Source of the DNA: Candidatus Nitrosacidococcus sp. I8
GTDB lineage: Bacteria > Pseudomonadota > Gammaproteobacteria > Nitrosococcales > Nitrosococcaceae
NCBI RefSeq assembly: GCF_945836005.1
Contig: NZ_OX241534.1
Span: forward strand, 682,001 to 746,000
DNA: 64,000 nucleotides
Direction: 5' to 3'
Position numbers and translations under genes: made by a program. Of the stretch, positions 45,689 to 55,345 are shown in pieces (the first letter of the stretch is position 1; every line of letters begins with the position of its first letter). The notes under the pieces are model-generated. The model saw only the letters and a program-made list of their open reading frames with translations, did not search any database and was not told the origin of the DNA.

Positions 45689-46375
45689 ATGAAAATCTTA
45701 TTAGTTGAAGATGACGCTACGCTTGCTGATGGATTAATCCAAACTTTGAGCCAAACTGGATATGATGTGACTAGTGCTACTACAGGTACTTATGCAGATT
45801 GTGCTTTATTCACTCAAAATTTTGATTTAGTTATCCTTGATTTAAATCTGCCCGGACTAGATGGTTATGAAATTTTAAGAAATCTAAGAGGTAGAAAAAA
45901 CTCAGTACCTGTTTTAGTACTCACGGCTCGAAATGGATTAGATGATCGGGTCAATGGTCTTGAACATGGGGCTGATGATTATATGAGTAAACCTTTTGAA
46001 TTAAAAGAGTTAGAGGCACGAGTTCGCGCTCTTATACGCCGTAGCTATGGCGGGTTTCATCATATAGCTATGGGTAATCTTACTTTAGATACTCAAGCTC
46101 ATCAGATATATGTTAATGGAAAATCTGAAAGTTTTTCATCTCGAGAATATGCAGTGCTTGAGATATTGTTTCTCAATTTAGGAAAAGTAATCAGTAAAGA
46201 TAAAATTGCCCAAAGACTATCCATACATGGAGAAATACTCGGTGATAATGCAATTGAAGTCTATATTCATCGATTACGAAAAAGATTAGAACTTTGGGGC
46301 ATTAATATTCGTACCTTACGAGGTCTAGGGTATTTGTTAGAGAAAAATTCAAGTGATAAAAATTCAAAGCCTTAA
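45689..46375 (+). CDS. OmpR-family response regulator
   Basis: This 228-residue regulator has a receiver domain with the phosphorylation site D51 (LVILDLNLPG), acidic residues D8-D9, T79 and K101, followed by a winged-helix DNA-binding domain (about 125-222, ending VYIHRLRKRLELWGINIRTLRGLGYLLE). It resembles the QseB/PmrA/CzcR group. It overlaps the kinase gene by 23 bp and is divergent from czcC, so it probably controls the metal-efflux operon and itself. The start is ATG, with a weak ribosome-binding site. Confidence 0.92.
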   Translation: MKILLVEDDATLADGLIQTLSQTGYDVTSATTGTYADCALFTQNFDLVILDLNLPGLDGYEILRNLRGRKNSVPVLVLTARNGLDDRVNGLEHGADDYMSKPFELKELEARVRALIRRSYGGFHHIAMGNLTLDTQAHQIYVNGKSESFSSREYAVLEILFLNLGKVISKDKIAQRLSIHGEILGDNAIEVYIHRLRKRLELWGINIRTLRGLGYLLEKNSSDKNSKP

Positions 46376-47744
46376 GTTACGATTACTGCTACATTTAATT
46401 TTTCCTCTCACTTCCCTTGTTATCGTAAATAGTTTTATTTCCTATTACGTGACTATGCACTATGTAAATACCACTTATGATAACTGGTTACTAGATTCGG
46501 TTACTTCTCTTGCTCAAGAGGTTAAATCTAAAGAAGGAAAGGTAGTCTTTGAGGTACCACCTTCCGCACTTAGGATTTTTCAGTGGGATGATATAGATCG
46601 AACTTTTTTTAAAATAGAATCTCAGCAAGTTGGATTTATTGCTGGCGATAAATTTATCTCTAATTCTAATATTGCTAATAAAGACTTTACCTTAACTTCT
46701 CCTGCTTATTTCGATAGTGAAATCCATCATAAAAAAATAAGAGGAGTTTCCATAATAATCACCCCAAAAGATACTTCGGATAAAGTATTGGTAACGGTCG
46801 CTGAAACTTTAAACAAGCGGCACAATATGGTTAAACATATTATTTTTGCAGTGATCATTCCTGAAATCTTACTTATTCTGATTATTGGTTTGTATATGCG
46901 GTTTGAAATAAAACGAGGATTAACACCTCTATATACACTCACCCAAGAACTCTCTCAGCGATCACCGCAAGATTTAACACCTATTTCTAATACTCATGTC
47001 CCTTCTGAGATACGCATTCTTATTCATACTATGAATAATTTACTCGCAAAGTTAAGGAAAACCATGGTGATACAAAAAGCATTTATTGAAAATGCAGCCC
47101 ATCAATTACGTACCCCTCTTTCCGGGCTTAAAATTCAAGCAGAAAGAGTATTACGGCTTAATAACTTACAGGAAATGGAACCAGCACTGATTAAAATTAA
47201 AAATAGTGTAGATCAAATTGCACACTTAAATAGCCAATTATTGATGCTTGCTCAATCTGAAGCTGCCATAGAGAGTAATAACAAACTTTTACCTATAGAT
47301 TTAAATCATCTTGTTAGAGAAACTTGTATTGAGTGGGTACCCTATGCACTGAAGCATAACATAGAGCTAAGTTTTGATAGCCCATCTATGTCTATCCAAA
47401 TTCGAGGAATAGAGACATTGTTTCGTGAACTATTAAATAATCTTATAGATAATGCTATTCGCTATAGCCAACAACAGAGTAGAGTATGGATTACGCTAGA
47501 GGCTATACCTCAGCCCATACTTACCATAGAGGACGAAGGCTATGGGATTCCAGAATCAGAACTCGATAAGGTATTTGATCGCTTTTATCGTATATCAAGA
47601 AATCAACAGGATGGTTGCGGCTTAGGGCTTGCCATTGTCAAAGAAATTGCAGATTTACATCGCATACAAGTTAAGATGGAACAAGGAAAAAATAGCAAAG
47701 GAACAAAGGTTAGCTTAATTTTTAATTCATCTCAAAGATCTTAG
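46353..47744 (+). CDS. Sensor histidine kinase
   Basis: This 463-residue kinase starts at a GTG inside the end of the response regulator gene. It has two membrane helices (about 10-32 and 163-185) around a periplasmic sensor domain of about 130 residues, a HAMP-like segment, the H-box with H250 (ENAAHQLRTPLSGLK), an N-box (ELLNNLIDNAIRYS), G1 (DEGYGIPESELDKVFDRFYR) and G2 (GCGLGLAIVKEIA). It belongs to the QseC/CzcS/PmrB type. Given the context, a metal ion is the likely signal. It ends convergent with the acyltransferase gene, overlapping by 4 bp. Confidence 0.92.
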   Translation: MIKIQSLKLRLLLHLIFPLTSLVIVNSFISYYVTMHYVNTTYDNWLLDSVTSLAQEVKSKEGKVVFEVPPSALRIFQWDDIDRTFFKIESQQVGFIAGDKFISNSNIANKDFTLTSPAYFDSEIHHKKIRGVSIIITPKDTSDKVLVTVAETLNKRHNMVKHIIFAVIIPEILLILIIGLYMRFEIKRGLTPLYTLTQELSQRSPQDLTPISNTHVPSEIRILIHTMNNLLAKLRKTMVIQKAFIENAAHQLRTPLSGLKIQAERVLRLNNLQEMEPALIKIKNSVDQIAHLNSQLLMLAQSEAAIESNNKLLPIDLNHLVRETCIEWVPYALKHNIELSFDSPSMSIQIRGIETLFRELLNNLIDNAIRYSQQQSRVWITLEAIPQPILTIEDEGYGIPESELDKVFDRFYRISRNQQDGCGLGLAIVKEIADLHRIQVKMEQGKNSKGTKVSLIFNSSQRS

Positions 47745-49750
47745 TGAATATTCAAAATAGCGTTTAATTTTTCTTTAAGTAAAGGATAAACCAGCATACT
47801 CCCTGCGGTAGTTAAGTGGTTATAATCGAAATATAAAAACTGCCCCTCTTTAGCCCAAGGGCAAATCATAGAGTTGCATAACGCTTTGTATGTATTTAGA
47901 ATATAGGTGTTGGGGAAATAGGAAGCAATATTTTTCAGTATCGAGTTTATCTGTTTTTGATCTTGTAAGTGAGTTTCTAAAGAAATTGCATACCCATTCA
48001 TTTTTTGCTCTAAAATATCCCTGTTACTGACCAGATTGAATCGTAATACATTCAATGGTGGGTTGCCTCTTTGTTGTGGATTGTCCTCTAAGAGCAATAT
48101 AGAAATACCTAGAGAGCTATAATAGGTTAGGGTTTTTGTTAATCCATACTTAAAGTACTCTATATTCTGTAATTCCTTTGGTTTATGAAGAATTTTTATT
48201 TTTCTAGGTTTTTTTAAGTTGTTATCATAGATTGTCCATTGAGCTACTAGAGTTATAGCTGCAGGTTTTTTATCTTTAACAAATTCAGCTACTTTTTCCC
48301 AAATAGATGAGCAATGCGGGTAGTCTATAATTTCTATTTCTAGCAAGGGTAAACAACTATCACCACTAGTGAGCAATATACGGACATGATTTTCTTTGCC
48401 ATAGTGATCAAAGGCAGGGATCATACTTTGAGCATGACTATCGCCATAAGTCATGATCCAAATCTCGGCTTGAGGATCCCCTAGGGTACAAAACCACTTC
48501 TCTGGGTAAGTAGCTTTTCTATAGAGATTAGAGCATCTCTCTACTATTGGGTTTGAAATAGTTGATCGAATGTACTCTCCTGCTCGATCATCAAAGATTT
48601 TAAAAGGTCGATGGGATATTCCCTCTTTTTGAAAAATCACCAGTCCAGCAACTCCAATAATTACTACACTAGTCAGCAAAACTAGAGTAGATTTCCCCTT
48701 AGCCGTACTACGAATAGGTTTCTCTAAGTATTTATAGGTCAGCCACGCTAAAAGAAAAGAGAGTAAAGGGGCAGCAATCTTTAGAGCATGACGATAAAGC
48801 TCATTACCTCTAATATCCCCTACAATCACAATAAAAAAAGACCATAAAGCCCAATGCCATAAATATAACGGATAACTGATTAAACCAACCCAAATCGCAA
48901 TAGGAGAGGAAAGCACATAGCGATTAATCACACTATCAGGCCCTGCATTAATCAGTAGTACCGTACCTAGGATAGGTAAAAGAGCATAAATCCCAGGAAA
49001 GGGATAATCTGGATGTATCGTGATAAAGCCAATGAGGATTAACCCTAGCCCTAGCCAAGATTGTAGCGAAGAGTATTTAGGAAAAAGAGACTGTCGGCTG
49101 TAATGAATTGCGGCAAGATAGGCCCCTGCCATCAATTCCCATGCTCGGGTCGTAGGAAAGTAAAAATCAATGACCTTATCATAATAGGCATAGCCAAGAT
49201 TAATAAGAAAAGAGAGGCTAATAATTATTGTGATGGATCGAGTTAGCGACCAACCATAGTGAAGAATAGCCCAGAGTATGAGGGGCCAGAAGATATAAAA
49301 TTGCTCTTCAACAGATAAACTCCATAAATGAAGCAAGGGTTTTTGAATGGAGGAGAGATCAAAGTAGCCCGATTCGCTCCAGAGCATGAAGTTTTGAATA
49401 AAACCTGCACTAGTGGCAATATGTTGACCTAATTTTTGATATTCATTTTCAAGGTAAAAAACCCAACCAATGATAAGAGAGAAAAGCAGAATAACAATAA
49501 GTGCTGGGAAAATTCTTCTGATACGCCGTTGATAAAACTTGATAATGCTAAAGCTATGGGTTTTAAATTCTTTTAAGAGGATACCGGTGATGAGATAGCC
49601 GCTGATGACAAAGAAGATATCTACGCCAATAAAGCCTCCAGTTAATAAGCTTTTAGCATATTCATAGTGATAGGCAATTACTGCCAGTACGGCCAGTGCC
49701 CTTAGCCCATCAATATCTGGACGGTAGGTATATTTATGAGCGGTGTGCAT
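47741..49750 (-). CDS. OafA/YrhL-type membrane acyltransferase with SGNH domain
   Basis: This 669-residue protein has an N-terminal Acyltransferase-3 domain with about ten membrane helices (YRPDIDGLRALAVLAVIAYHY, GGFIGVDIFFVISGYL, YQRRIRRIFPAL, LHLWSLSVEEQFYIFWPL) and a C-terminal periplasmic SGNH domain with the GDSH motif (S438) and a DYNHLT segment carrying the catalytic Asp and His near the end. Such enzymes O-acetylate lipopolysaccharide or other surface sugars. This copy is intact. Its 5' 0.8 kb is repeated inverted at 63191-64000. No LPS-gene cluster is adjacent. Confidence 0.93.
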   Translation of the reverse strand: MHTAHKYTYRPDIDGLRALAVLAVIAYHYEYAKSLLTGGFIGVDIFFVISGYLITGILLKEFKTHSFSIIKFYQRRIRRIFPALIVILLFSLIIGWVFYLENEYQKLGQHIATSAGFIQNFMLWSESGYFDLSSIQKPLLHLWSLSVEEQFYIFWPLILWAILHYGWSLTRSITIIISLSFLINLGYAYYDKVIDFYFPTTRAWELMAGAYLAAIHYSRQSLFPKYSSLQSWLGLGLILIGFITIHPDYPFPGIYALLPILGTVLLINAGPDSVINRYVLSSPIAIWVGLISYPLYLWHWALWSFFIVIVGDIRGNELYRHALKIAAPLLSFLLAWLTYKYLEKPIRSTAKGKSTLVLLTSVVIIGVAGLVIFQKEGISHRPFKIFDDRAGEYIRSTISNPIVERCSNLYRKATYPEKWFCTLGDPQAEIWIMTYGDSHAQSMIPAFDHYGKENHVRILLTSGDSCLPLLEIEIIDYPHCSSIWEKVAEFVKDKKPAAITLVAQWTIYDNNLKKPRKIKILHKPKELQNIEYFKYGLTKTLTYYSSLGISILLLEDNPQQRGNPPLNVLRFNLVSNRDILEQKMNGYAISLETHLQDQKQINSILKNIASYFPNTYILNTYKALCNSMICPWAKEGQFLYFDYNHLTTAGSMLVYPLLKEKLNAILNIH

Positions 49751-49820
49751 TTTGTTTTAGGTAAGGAGTTTTGTTAGTTGTAACTTTTTGCTATTTTTTC
49801 TTTATTTTATGGGTTTATAA
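49014..49820 (-). repeat. Inverted duplicate segment, copy 1
   Basis: The segment running leftward from 49820, covering the acyltransferase promoter and first 245 or so codons, matches 63191-64000 on the opposite strand. The match begins at the TTATAAACCC following the terD stop codon. All stretches I aligned by eye are identical except for one site where copy 2 has an extra three bases. The repeat continues past the window edge in copy 2. Confidence 0.95.
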
Positions 49821-50396
49821 AAAAGGTCGTATCGCTGGTAATAAATCGTGGAAAGTTTTTCCAGTTGCATTCTCACCAATAGCATGGATTTTCCATTCGT
49901 TATTATGACGATAGACTTTCGCCATAATTTGAGCATTATGACTTCCTTGGCAACTTAGATCATAGCGGGCAATTTCCTCGCTACTATCATGATCCACTAA
50001 GCGACAAAAAGCATTCTCAATTTGATTAAAGCTTTGCCCAGTAAAGCTATTAACCACAAATACAAGACTAGATATTTCTACAGGCACTCTAGAAAGATCT
50101 ACAATAACTTGTTCATCATCTCCTTCCCCATCTCCAGTACGATTATCGCCGGTATGGGTAATACTTCCATCTTTACTTTTTAACTGACCAAACCAAACCG
50201 TATCTACCAAATTTCCTGATTGATTAAACAAAATGCAAGAGGCATCTAAATCTATTGATTGCTTTCCTCCGCCAAAGCCAAAAAAACCTTTTTTCTCTAC
50301 TGCATCCCAGCCCAAGCCCATAATCACTTTAGATAGGCTATGGTGTGCTTCTTTTTCAAGGGAAATTTTCTGACCTTTGGTAAGCTGTATTGACAT
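49815..50396 (-). CDS. terD: TerD-family stress protein (second copy in the cluster)
   Basis: This 193-residue TerD domain protein has the opening LTKGQKISLEK, GLGWDAVEKKGFFGFGGGKQSIDLDASCILF with an insertion rich in Gly, and the calcium-binding-type acidic motif [16 protein letters not shown]. TerD family proteins bind Ca2+ and act in the Ter membrane-linked stress response. It is the last gene of the leftward Ter set, 32 bp after the TerC-like gene. Its stop codon lies within the duplicated segment. It is about half identical by eye to the other TerD at 54754. Confidence 0.92.
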   Translation of the reverse strand: MSIQLTKGQKISLEKEAHHSLSKVIMGLGWDAVEKKGFFGFGGGKQSIDLDASCILFNQSGNLVDTVWFGQLKSKDGSITHTGDNRTGDGEGDDEQVIVDLSRVPVEISSLVFVVNSFTGQSFNQIENAFCRLVDHDSSEEIARYDLSCQGSHNAQIMAKVYRHNNEWKIHAIGENATGKTFHDLLPAIRPFL

Positions 50397-50428
50397 GATT
50401 CCTCCGAAAGAATAAAGAAAATAGATAA

Positions 50429-51463
50429 TTAAGTTGTTTCTTCTTGTTCTTGGGGCGGTAAATCCTTCTTATATCTAATGGAAGAAAATAACGCTAACCC
50501 AATAAAGGTAGCACCAATTAAACCAGTAATGACTTCTGGTACTTCAATTTGGGTACTCATCAACATAATTAAGGCTAATGCCCCAATAGCATAGTGAGCA
50601 CCATGCTCTAAAAATACATATTCATCTAAGGTTCCTTGCTCTACTAAATAAACGGTTAAGCATCGAACAAACATAGCGCCTATCCCAAGACCTAACATAA
50701 TAATAATTATATCTTTGGTAATAGCAAAGGCACCAATGACCCCATCAAATGAAAAAGAAGCATCTAGCACTTCAAGATAGAGAAAACCCATAATTCCTGC
50801 ATGTTTTGCCGTATAAGCCATTACCTCCCCTTCTTTCTCCGTAAATAATTCAGAGGCAGTATGGATTAAAGAAAACAAGAAAATACCACTTACCCCGGAA
50901 AGGAGACTACTAAGTTTATGATCTATAGGTAAAAAATGTTGCACAATCAATAAAATACCTAATGAAATAAGCATTTCATTAGATTTAATATGCCCTATCT
51001 TTGCTAATTTTTCTTCTATAGCACCTAACCAGTACAGCTCTTTTTCATCAAAGAGAAATGATAAAAATACCATAAGCAAAAACATGCCTCCAAAAGTAGA
51101 TATTTCTGCGTGTGTTGCGATAAGGTGTTCTGAATAACGATCAGGATCTCCTAACGCCATTTTTACCACTTCAATCATCCCTAAATCAGATGTTTCAGTC
51201 ACAATTACAATGGGAAAAAGTAATCGCATTCCAAACACAGCAATTAAAATACCCCAGGTTAAAAAACGCTGTTGCCAGACAGGATGCATATCCTTGAGTA
51301 CAGAGGCATTCACCACCGCATTATCAAAAGATAAGCTTACTTCAAGGATTCCTAAAATAGCGACAACGAATACCCCAGTTAAGCCCCCCCATAGGAAAGC
51401 AGCACTTAAGCCAATAGCAGTAACAATCAGAGAGTATTTAAAGTGTTGAATAAGAAATGTCAT
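50429..51463 (-). CDS. TerC-like (DUF475) membrane protein
   Basis: This 344-residue protein has nine or so hydrophobic helices and the DUF475/TerC signatures: LEVSLSFDNAVVNASVLKDM in helix two and LEVLDASFSFDGVIGAFAIT in the second half, both carrying the conserved membrane acids likely to bind metal. The family is implicated in metal handling, possibly Mn2+ efflux or metal loading of exported enzymes, and in TerD interaction at the membrane. It lies between the HpcH-like gene and terD. Confidence 0.9.
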   Translation of the reverse strand: MTFLIQHFKYSLIVTAIGLSAAFLWGGLTGVFVVAILGILEVSLSFDNAVVNASVLKDMHPVWQQRFLTWGILIAVFGMRLLFPIVIVTETSDLGMIEVVKMALGDPDRYSEHLIATHAEISTFGGMFLLMVFLSFLFDEKELYWLGAIEEKLAKIGHIKSNEMLISLGILLIVQHFLPIDHKLSSLLSGVSGIFLFSLIHTASELFTEKEGEVMAYTAKHAGIMGFLYLEVLDASFSFDGVIGAFAITKDIIIIMLGLGIGAMFVRCLTVYLVEQGTLDEYVFLEHGAHYAIGALALIMLMSTQIEVPEVITGLIGATFIGLALFSSIRYKKDLPPQEQEETT

Positions 51464-51511
51464 ATATTTAATTAGTTTATTAATTTAGTGTCAGAACATA
51501 CTTTTATCTAA

Positions 51512-52384
51512 TTACAATTGCTGACAGCATACTCCATAATGTTTAGCACGCTGCAACAAATCTTCTGCCCAAAATCGATGAGTACTGGGCTCTACCATTT
51601 GTTCATTAAGTTTGAAAATTGCTGTAGTTTTCTCTTGTAAAGCTATTTTTGCTAAATCTAGATCCTGCTTACATACCCGATAACTAGATTCTATTACTGC
51701 AACTTGTGAAGGATGCACTGCTGCTTTGGTAAATAGCCCATGAATCATATCTAATACTATTTCTTGTTGTAATATCTTATGGTTATTGAAATATTCAAAT
51801 ACAGGTGCGGCTAGTTCATAACCTGCAGGGCGAAACGTGAGAATAATATCATTAATTACATTTCGTAGCGGGGTATCATAAATCGTGTGATTTTTAGGTC
51901 GCTTTAACTTCAGTAACCCTAATAAATCATTGCCTCCAATTCTTAAACAAAGAATGGGGTTAGCAAGTTCTGCTAGCCTCTCTCTAAACACGTCAAGACG
52001 ATTCCGGTTAAATGCTAAATCTGTTTCAATAGTAGGCATTAAAAATGAGGTAAGCCTTTGAGCAGCAATTTCCCCATAGGATAATAGATTGCTTTCATCC
52101 ACTTTAGGCAATACAAAGCCATTGATATTCTCAATTCCAGGCATCCTTATTAGTTGGGTAAATACTTTAAGATTACGAGGACGAATAAATTTCAAGATAG
52201 GAGAGGGGCGGATTTGAGTCAATACAGATTGTATATTAGCGAGTGCTGGAACCAAATCTTCTTCTGAAATGGCATCTTCAGTGCAAATAATAATTGAACG
52301 AATCCTTAATTGTTTTTTTTGGTTAAGAATTTGATCCATATCTGTTCGAGTAGCCGGTATATATAAAGTTGCACCCAATGCCAT
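51512..52384 (-). CDS. HpcH/HpaI-family C-C lyase of the Ter module
   Basis: This 290-residue protein starts at MALGATLYIPATRTDM (ATG at 52384), 25 bp after the upstream stop; a longer frame to 52468 overlaps that gene and is rejected. It has the HpcH/citrate-lyase-beta barrel pattern (ICTEDAISEEDLVPAL, NGFVLPKVDESN, PTIETDLAF with a metal-ligand Glu, LRIGGNDLL, KAAVHPSQVAVI). In Ter gene sets this lyase is paired with phosphoribosyltransferases and is thought to help make a nucleoside-like metabolite; the actual substrate is unknown. Confidence 0.85.
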   Translation of the reverse strand: MALGATLYIPATRTDMDQILNQKKQLRIRSIIICTEDAISEEDLVPALANIQSVLTQIRPSPILKFIRPRNLKVFTQLIRMPGIENINGFVLPKVDESNLLSYGEIAAQRLTSFLMPTIETDLAFNRNRLDVFRERLAELANPILCLRIGGNDLLGLLKLKRPKNHTIYDTPLRNVINDIILTFRPAGYELAAPVFEYFNNHKILQQEIVLDMIHGLFTKAAVHPSQVAVIESSYRVCKQDLDLAKIALQEKTTAIFKLNEQMVEPSTHRFWAEDLLQRAKHYGVCCQQL

Positions 52385-52409
52385 ATAGTGGCAAAAATGA
52401 GTAGACACG

Positions 52410-53519
52410 CTAATTAATAGTTTTAATAAATGCCATAGCTGCAAATGGCATTTCCGGCTTATGGTCAATAACTATTTGCTTTTCCTTTGCAAGGAAGACT
52501 AAATGAGCTACCTGATTAGAATCAGGGTTTTTCAATAAAATCCTTTCTGGAATACGACGTAATATAACCCGAGTCGCCTCTGCAATACCGGGTTTAATGT
52601 AGTTAATATTTTCAATGCCATATTCTTTAGTACACTTCTCTAAGTAAAGCTTAGTTTGGTAAAATCGATCTATGCGAGATTTAAAAGATAAAGATTTAAT
52701 TTGCCTAGGATCTATTTCAGATTCTATTTCATTAATAAACCAATTGCTTAAATCATAGGGCTGTAAATGATCATAATAGATACAGCCATGAAACTGACCA
52801 GTTTGAATATGATCATTTAAGATGGTTCTGGAGATCAAACCTGAAACTAAAGCATTGAGAACTCCTGAAGGAATAGGGTAATCTTCATAAGTAGCAGCAC
52901 CATTTGCAACACCTGCTATATCTGAAATAACATAAAGATTATTATTTAGTTGGTCATTAGAGTGGTGCTGGTTCCAGTCAGCAATTGCTTGTTTAAATTC
53001 TTGCGTAATTATCCCTTTTGCAGTCCACGCATCAATAAATACTACGCCTTCTGCTGGACGACGACGCGTATTAAGTAAAAAATTAAGGGCTTGTTGATCA
53101 ATTCCTCGATCTCGAATAATAGAAATTGAATAGTGCTGAGAATCCATATGTAGATGCCGACTTAAAGCCCGCTGTAATAAAATCCCAATGGGTGTCCCTG
53201 CACGTGCTAAAGATACTAAAGTAATAGGTGTAGGATAGGTTTGAGCAATATGGTAGGCAAGGCTAATTACCTCTCTTGCTAAACGCTTTTTATACTGTAG
53301 GGTTAATTTTTTAAAAAGCTTAAAATATAAAGGACTAGGTAGAGATTCTGCACTTATCATTTCTGAATAGTGTTTTTTTCCTGATTGAATTAATTTTTCT
53401 TTCTCTAAAATAGATAATGCTTCTATTTGTAGTGGAGTGAGTAAAAATTGACAGTCATCTGGATGGTAACTGCCAGTAAAAAGATGGGGTACAAATTTAT
53501 TTTTTAGTATCTGATTCAC
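52410..53519 (-). CDS. StiP/PRTase_1-family protein of the Ter module
   Basis: This 369-residue protein starts at a GTG and has the family opening FTGSYHPDDCQFLLTPLQ, VSLARAGTPIGILLQR, a conserved RDRGIDQQALNFLL segment and FIDAWTAKGIITQEF, which corresponds to the PRPP-loop region of phosphoribosyltransferases. Databases often label the family as a 'cysteine protease StiP', but the visible motifs favour a PRTase fold. It lies between the TRSP/PRTase gene (75 bp) and the HpcH-like gene (25 bp), as in other Ter clusters. Confidence 0.85.
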   Translation of the reverse strand: MNQILKNKFVPHLFTGSYHPDDCQFLLTPLQIEALSILEKEKLIQSGKKHYSEMISAESLPSPLYFKLFKKLTLQYKKRLAREVISLAYHIAQTYPTPITLVSLARAGTPIGILLQRALSRHLHMDSQHYSISIIRDRGIDQQALNFLLNTRRRPAEGVVFIDAWTAKGIITQEFKQAIADWNQHHSNDQLNNNLYVISDIAGVANGAATYEDYPIPSGVLNALVSGLISRTILNDHIQTGQFHGCIYYDHLQPYDLSNWFINEIESEIDPRQIKSLSFKSRIDRFYQTKLYLEKCTKEYGIENINYIKPGIAEATRVILRRIPERILLKNPDSNQVAHLVFLAKEKQIVIDHKPEMPFAAMAFIKTIN

Positions 53520-53594
53520 AGATAAAGTTTATTTTTAGTTTATCTTACTGATCAAGTAGAAGCTTACCGTAAGTTGAATATATATCTTTTATCC

Positions 53595-54686
53595 TTAACT
53601 AAACTCCCATACTGTACCAGCTATTATCCCTGGTAAATTATGGTTGCCAACTAACCCTAAAGATTCGTATGCAATAATTGTTTCCCGATCTCTAGGAAGG
53701 TTATATAAATAGTGATCAATACCTTCCCTATATTCATCTTTAAAACTTAATTTACTATGAATAACATGACCAGTTTCAATAGGAGATCGAGTAGTACTTT
53801 GAAAAAGTACATCAAACCCTTGTTGTTCTAACCTTTCTGCCCATAAAAAAGGTTGAAATTGAAACTCTCCCGTACCAATAATAGATACTTTATTTGTTTT
53901 AGGAGAAGGACATTCAATTAGTTTTGATTCCTTGAAATTTATTCCTCTTCGCCCTGTATATTGTTGGGCTTGTATTATTGGTTGTGTTTTTTTGGGTTGA
54001 CAAGGTAGTTTAGGGTTAAATTTTAGATTCTGAGTAAATACAAAGCGACCCTCTAGTAAGCTTATAAACGCAACAGGTTTATTTAACTGTTCAAATAAGG
54101 TTTTTTGACTATCAGAGAGCCAGTTTACAATAGAAACAATAATAACTTGAGAAATATGGGGTAATACTTTGATTAGTTGTTTTCCTAAAGCAAGTAAAGT
54201 ATTACCTGTACTAATTTCATCATCTACTAAAACAAGAGTCTTAGCATAGTGGAATTGCTCTTGAAATCTGGATAAAGGACGATAGAGAATATGTCCTGGA
54301 GCATGGCTATGTGCCTCCTCAAAACGAATCCATACTTCTGCAGAGAGTTGATGCCGAGTAGTTTGCTGAAAAATAATATCGCTATGCTGGATATTTTGAA
54401 CCAAATCATGAGCTACTCCAGCACCTAAACCTATTGCAGTTTCCGCCATACCTATTATTACCATAGGTTTTTTAGCCGCTACAAGAAACCTTCCTAAACG
54501 CTGATAAATATCCCGCATGACTGAAGGTTTACAAGGAAGATGCTTGCCTAAAACTTTAGAGACAAATAAATAACCTCGTTTAGGGTTAGTGCGAGAGGCA
54601 AAACTAAGTAAATTATCTAAGGGAAGTTCAGCCCTATGAACTTCTATTTCTAATACTCCAGCAGCTAGATAAATAATTTGAGACAT
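53595..54686 (-). CDS. PRTase_2-TRSP protein of the Ter module
   Basis: This 363-residue protein has a phosphoribosyltransferase domain with a classic PRPP loop (TLVLVDDEISTGNTLLAL, about residues 149-166), an internal linker and a C-terminal TRSP domain (VSIIGTGEFQFQPFLWAERLEQQGFDVLFQSTTRSPI, about 270-307) named for the TRSP string visible here. In published comparative genomics of Ter systems these proteins belong to a conserved biosynthetic set. The ATG lies directly next to an intrinsic terminator hairpin, so expression may be attenuated relative to terB-terD. Confidence 0.87.
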   Translation of the reverse strand: MSQIIYLAAGVLEIEVHRAELPLDNLLSFASRTNPKRGYLFVSKVLGKHLPCKPSVMRDIYQRLGRFLVAAKKPMVIIGMAETAIGLGAGVAHDLVQNIQHSDIIFQQTTRHQLSAEVWIRFEEAHSHAPGHILYRPLSRFQEQFHYAKTLVLVDDEISTGNTLLALGKQLIKVLPHISQVIIVSIVNWLSDSQKTLFEQLNKPVAFISLLEGRFVFTQNLKFNPKLPCQPKKTQPIIQAQQYTGRRGINFKESKLIECPSPKTNKVSIIGTGEFQFQPFLWAERLEQQGFDVLFQSTTRSPIETGHVIHSKLSFKDEYREGIDHYLYNLPRDRETIIAYESLGLVGNHNLPGIIAGTVWEFS

Positions 54687-54689
54687 AAA

Positions 54690-54721
54690 AAATACGCTAG
54701 ATAAAAATTACCAGCGTATTT
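54690..54721 (-). terminator. Terminator/attenuator hairpin between terD and the PRTase-TRSP gene
   Basis: On the minus strand, AAATACGCT and AGCGTATTT form a 9-bp perfect stem around a 14-nt loop, followed immediately by a T run that reaches the ATG of the next gene. It is positioned to stop or reduce read-through after terD. Confidence 0.7.
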
Positions 54722-54753
54722 CTTTAAGTCTAAGGAAATAATCTCAATTATCC

Positions 54754-55332
54754 CTAGCCAACAGTTACACCAAAATCTTTGGCAACTCCTGCTAATCCCC
54801 CTGCATAGCCTTGACCTACAGCTTTAAATTTCCATTCCTCTCCATGACGATAAAGTTCGCCAAAAATCATTGCCGTTTCAATACTTGCATCTTCTGATAA
54901 ATCGTAGCGAGCTACTTCGCTATGATCTGAATTATTTATGGCTCGAATAAAAGCATGGCTAACTTGACCAAAGTTTTGTTTTCTTTCCTCTGCTTTATGG
55001 ATTGTAACTACAAACACAATTTTTTTTGCCTCAAGTGATAATTTAGAGATATTTATTGAAATACACTCATCATCTCCTTCTCCAGCTCCTGTTCGGTTAT
55101 CCCCTGTATGTATTACTGCTCCACTAGGATCTGCAGTATTATTGTAGAAAACAAAGTGAGAATCACTTAGGACTTTATTAGTTTCCCCCAATATAAGAGC
55201 ACTGGCATCTAAGTCAAAATCAGCACCATCGGTGGAACGTGCATCCCAGCCTAAACCAAAATTAATTTCTTTAATCCCAGGTGCTTCTTTACTCAGGGAT
55301 ACGTTTTGTCCTTTTTGTAAATTTACTGACAT
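54754..55332 (-). CDS. terD: TerD/TerE-family stress protein
   Basis: This 192-residue TerD domain protein shows [37 protein letters not shown] and the Ca2+-binding [17 protein letters not shown], and ends [17 protein letters not shown], as in the TerD/TerE/TerX group. It follows terB after 13 bp, and a terminator hairpin lies after its stop codon. TerB and TerD proteins are associated with the inner face of the membrane with TerC. Length is normal for the family. Confidence 0.95.
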   Translation of the reverse strand: MSVNLQKGQNVSLSKEAPGIKEINFGLGWDARSTDGADFDLDASALILGETNKVLSDSHFVFYNNTADPSGAVIHTGDNRTGAGEGDDECISINISKLSLEAKKIVFVVTIHKAEERKQNFGQVSHAFIRAINNSDHSEVARYDLSEDASIETAMIFGELYRHGEEWKFKAVGQGYAGGLAGVAKDFGVTVG

Positions 55333-55345
55333 ATTTTTGCTCTCT

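Noticed and set aside
52385-52468. Longer N-terminus for the HpcH-like protein
   Set aside because: It would overlap the StiP-family gene by 59 bp and add sequence foreign to the family; the internal ATG at 52384 gives the usual start.
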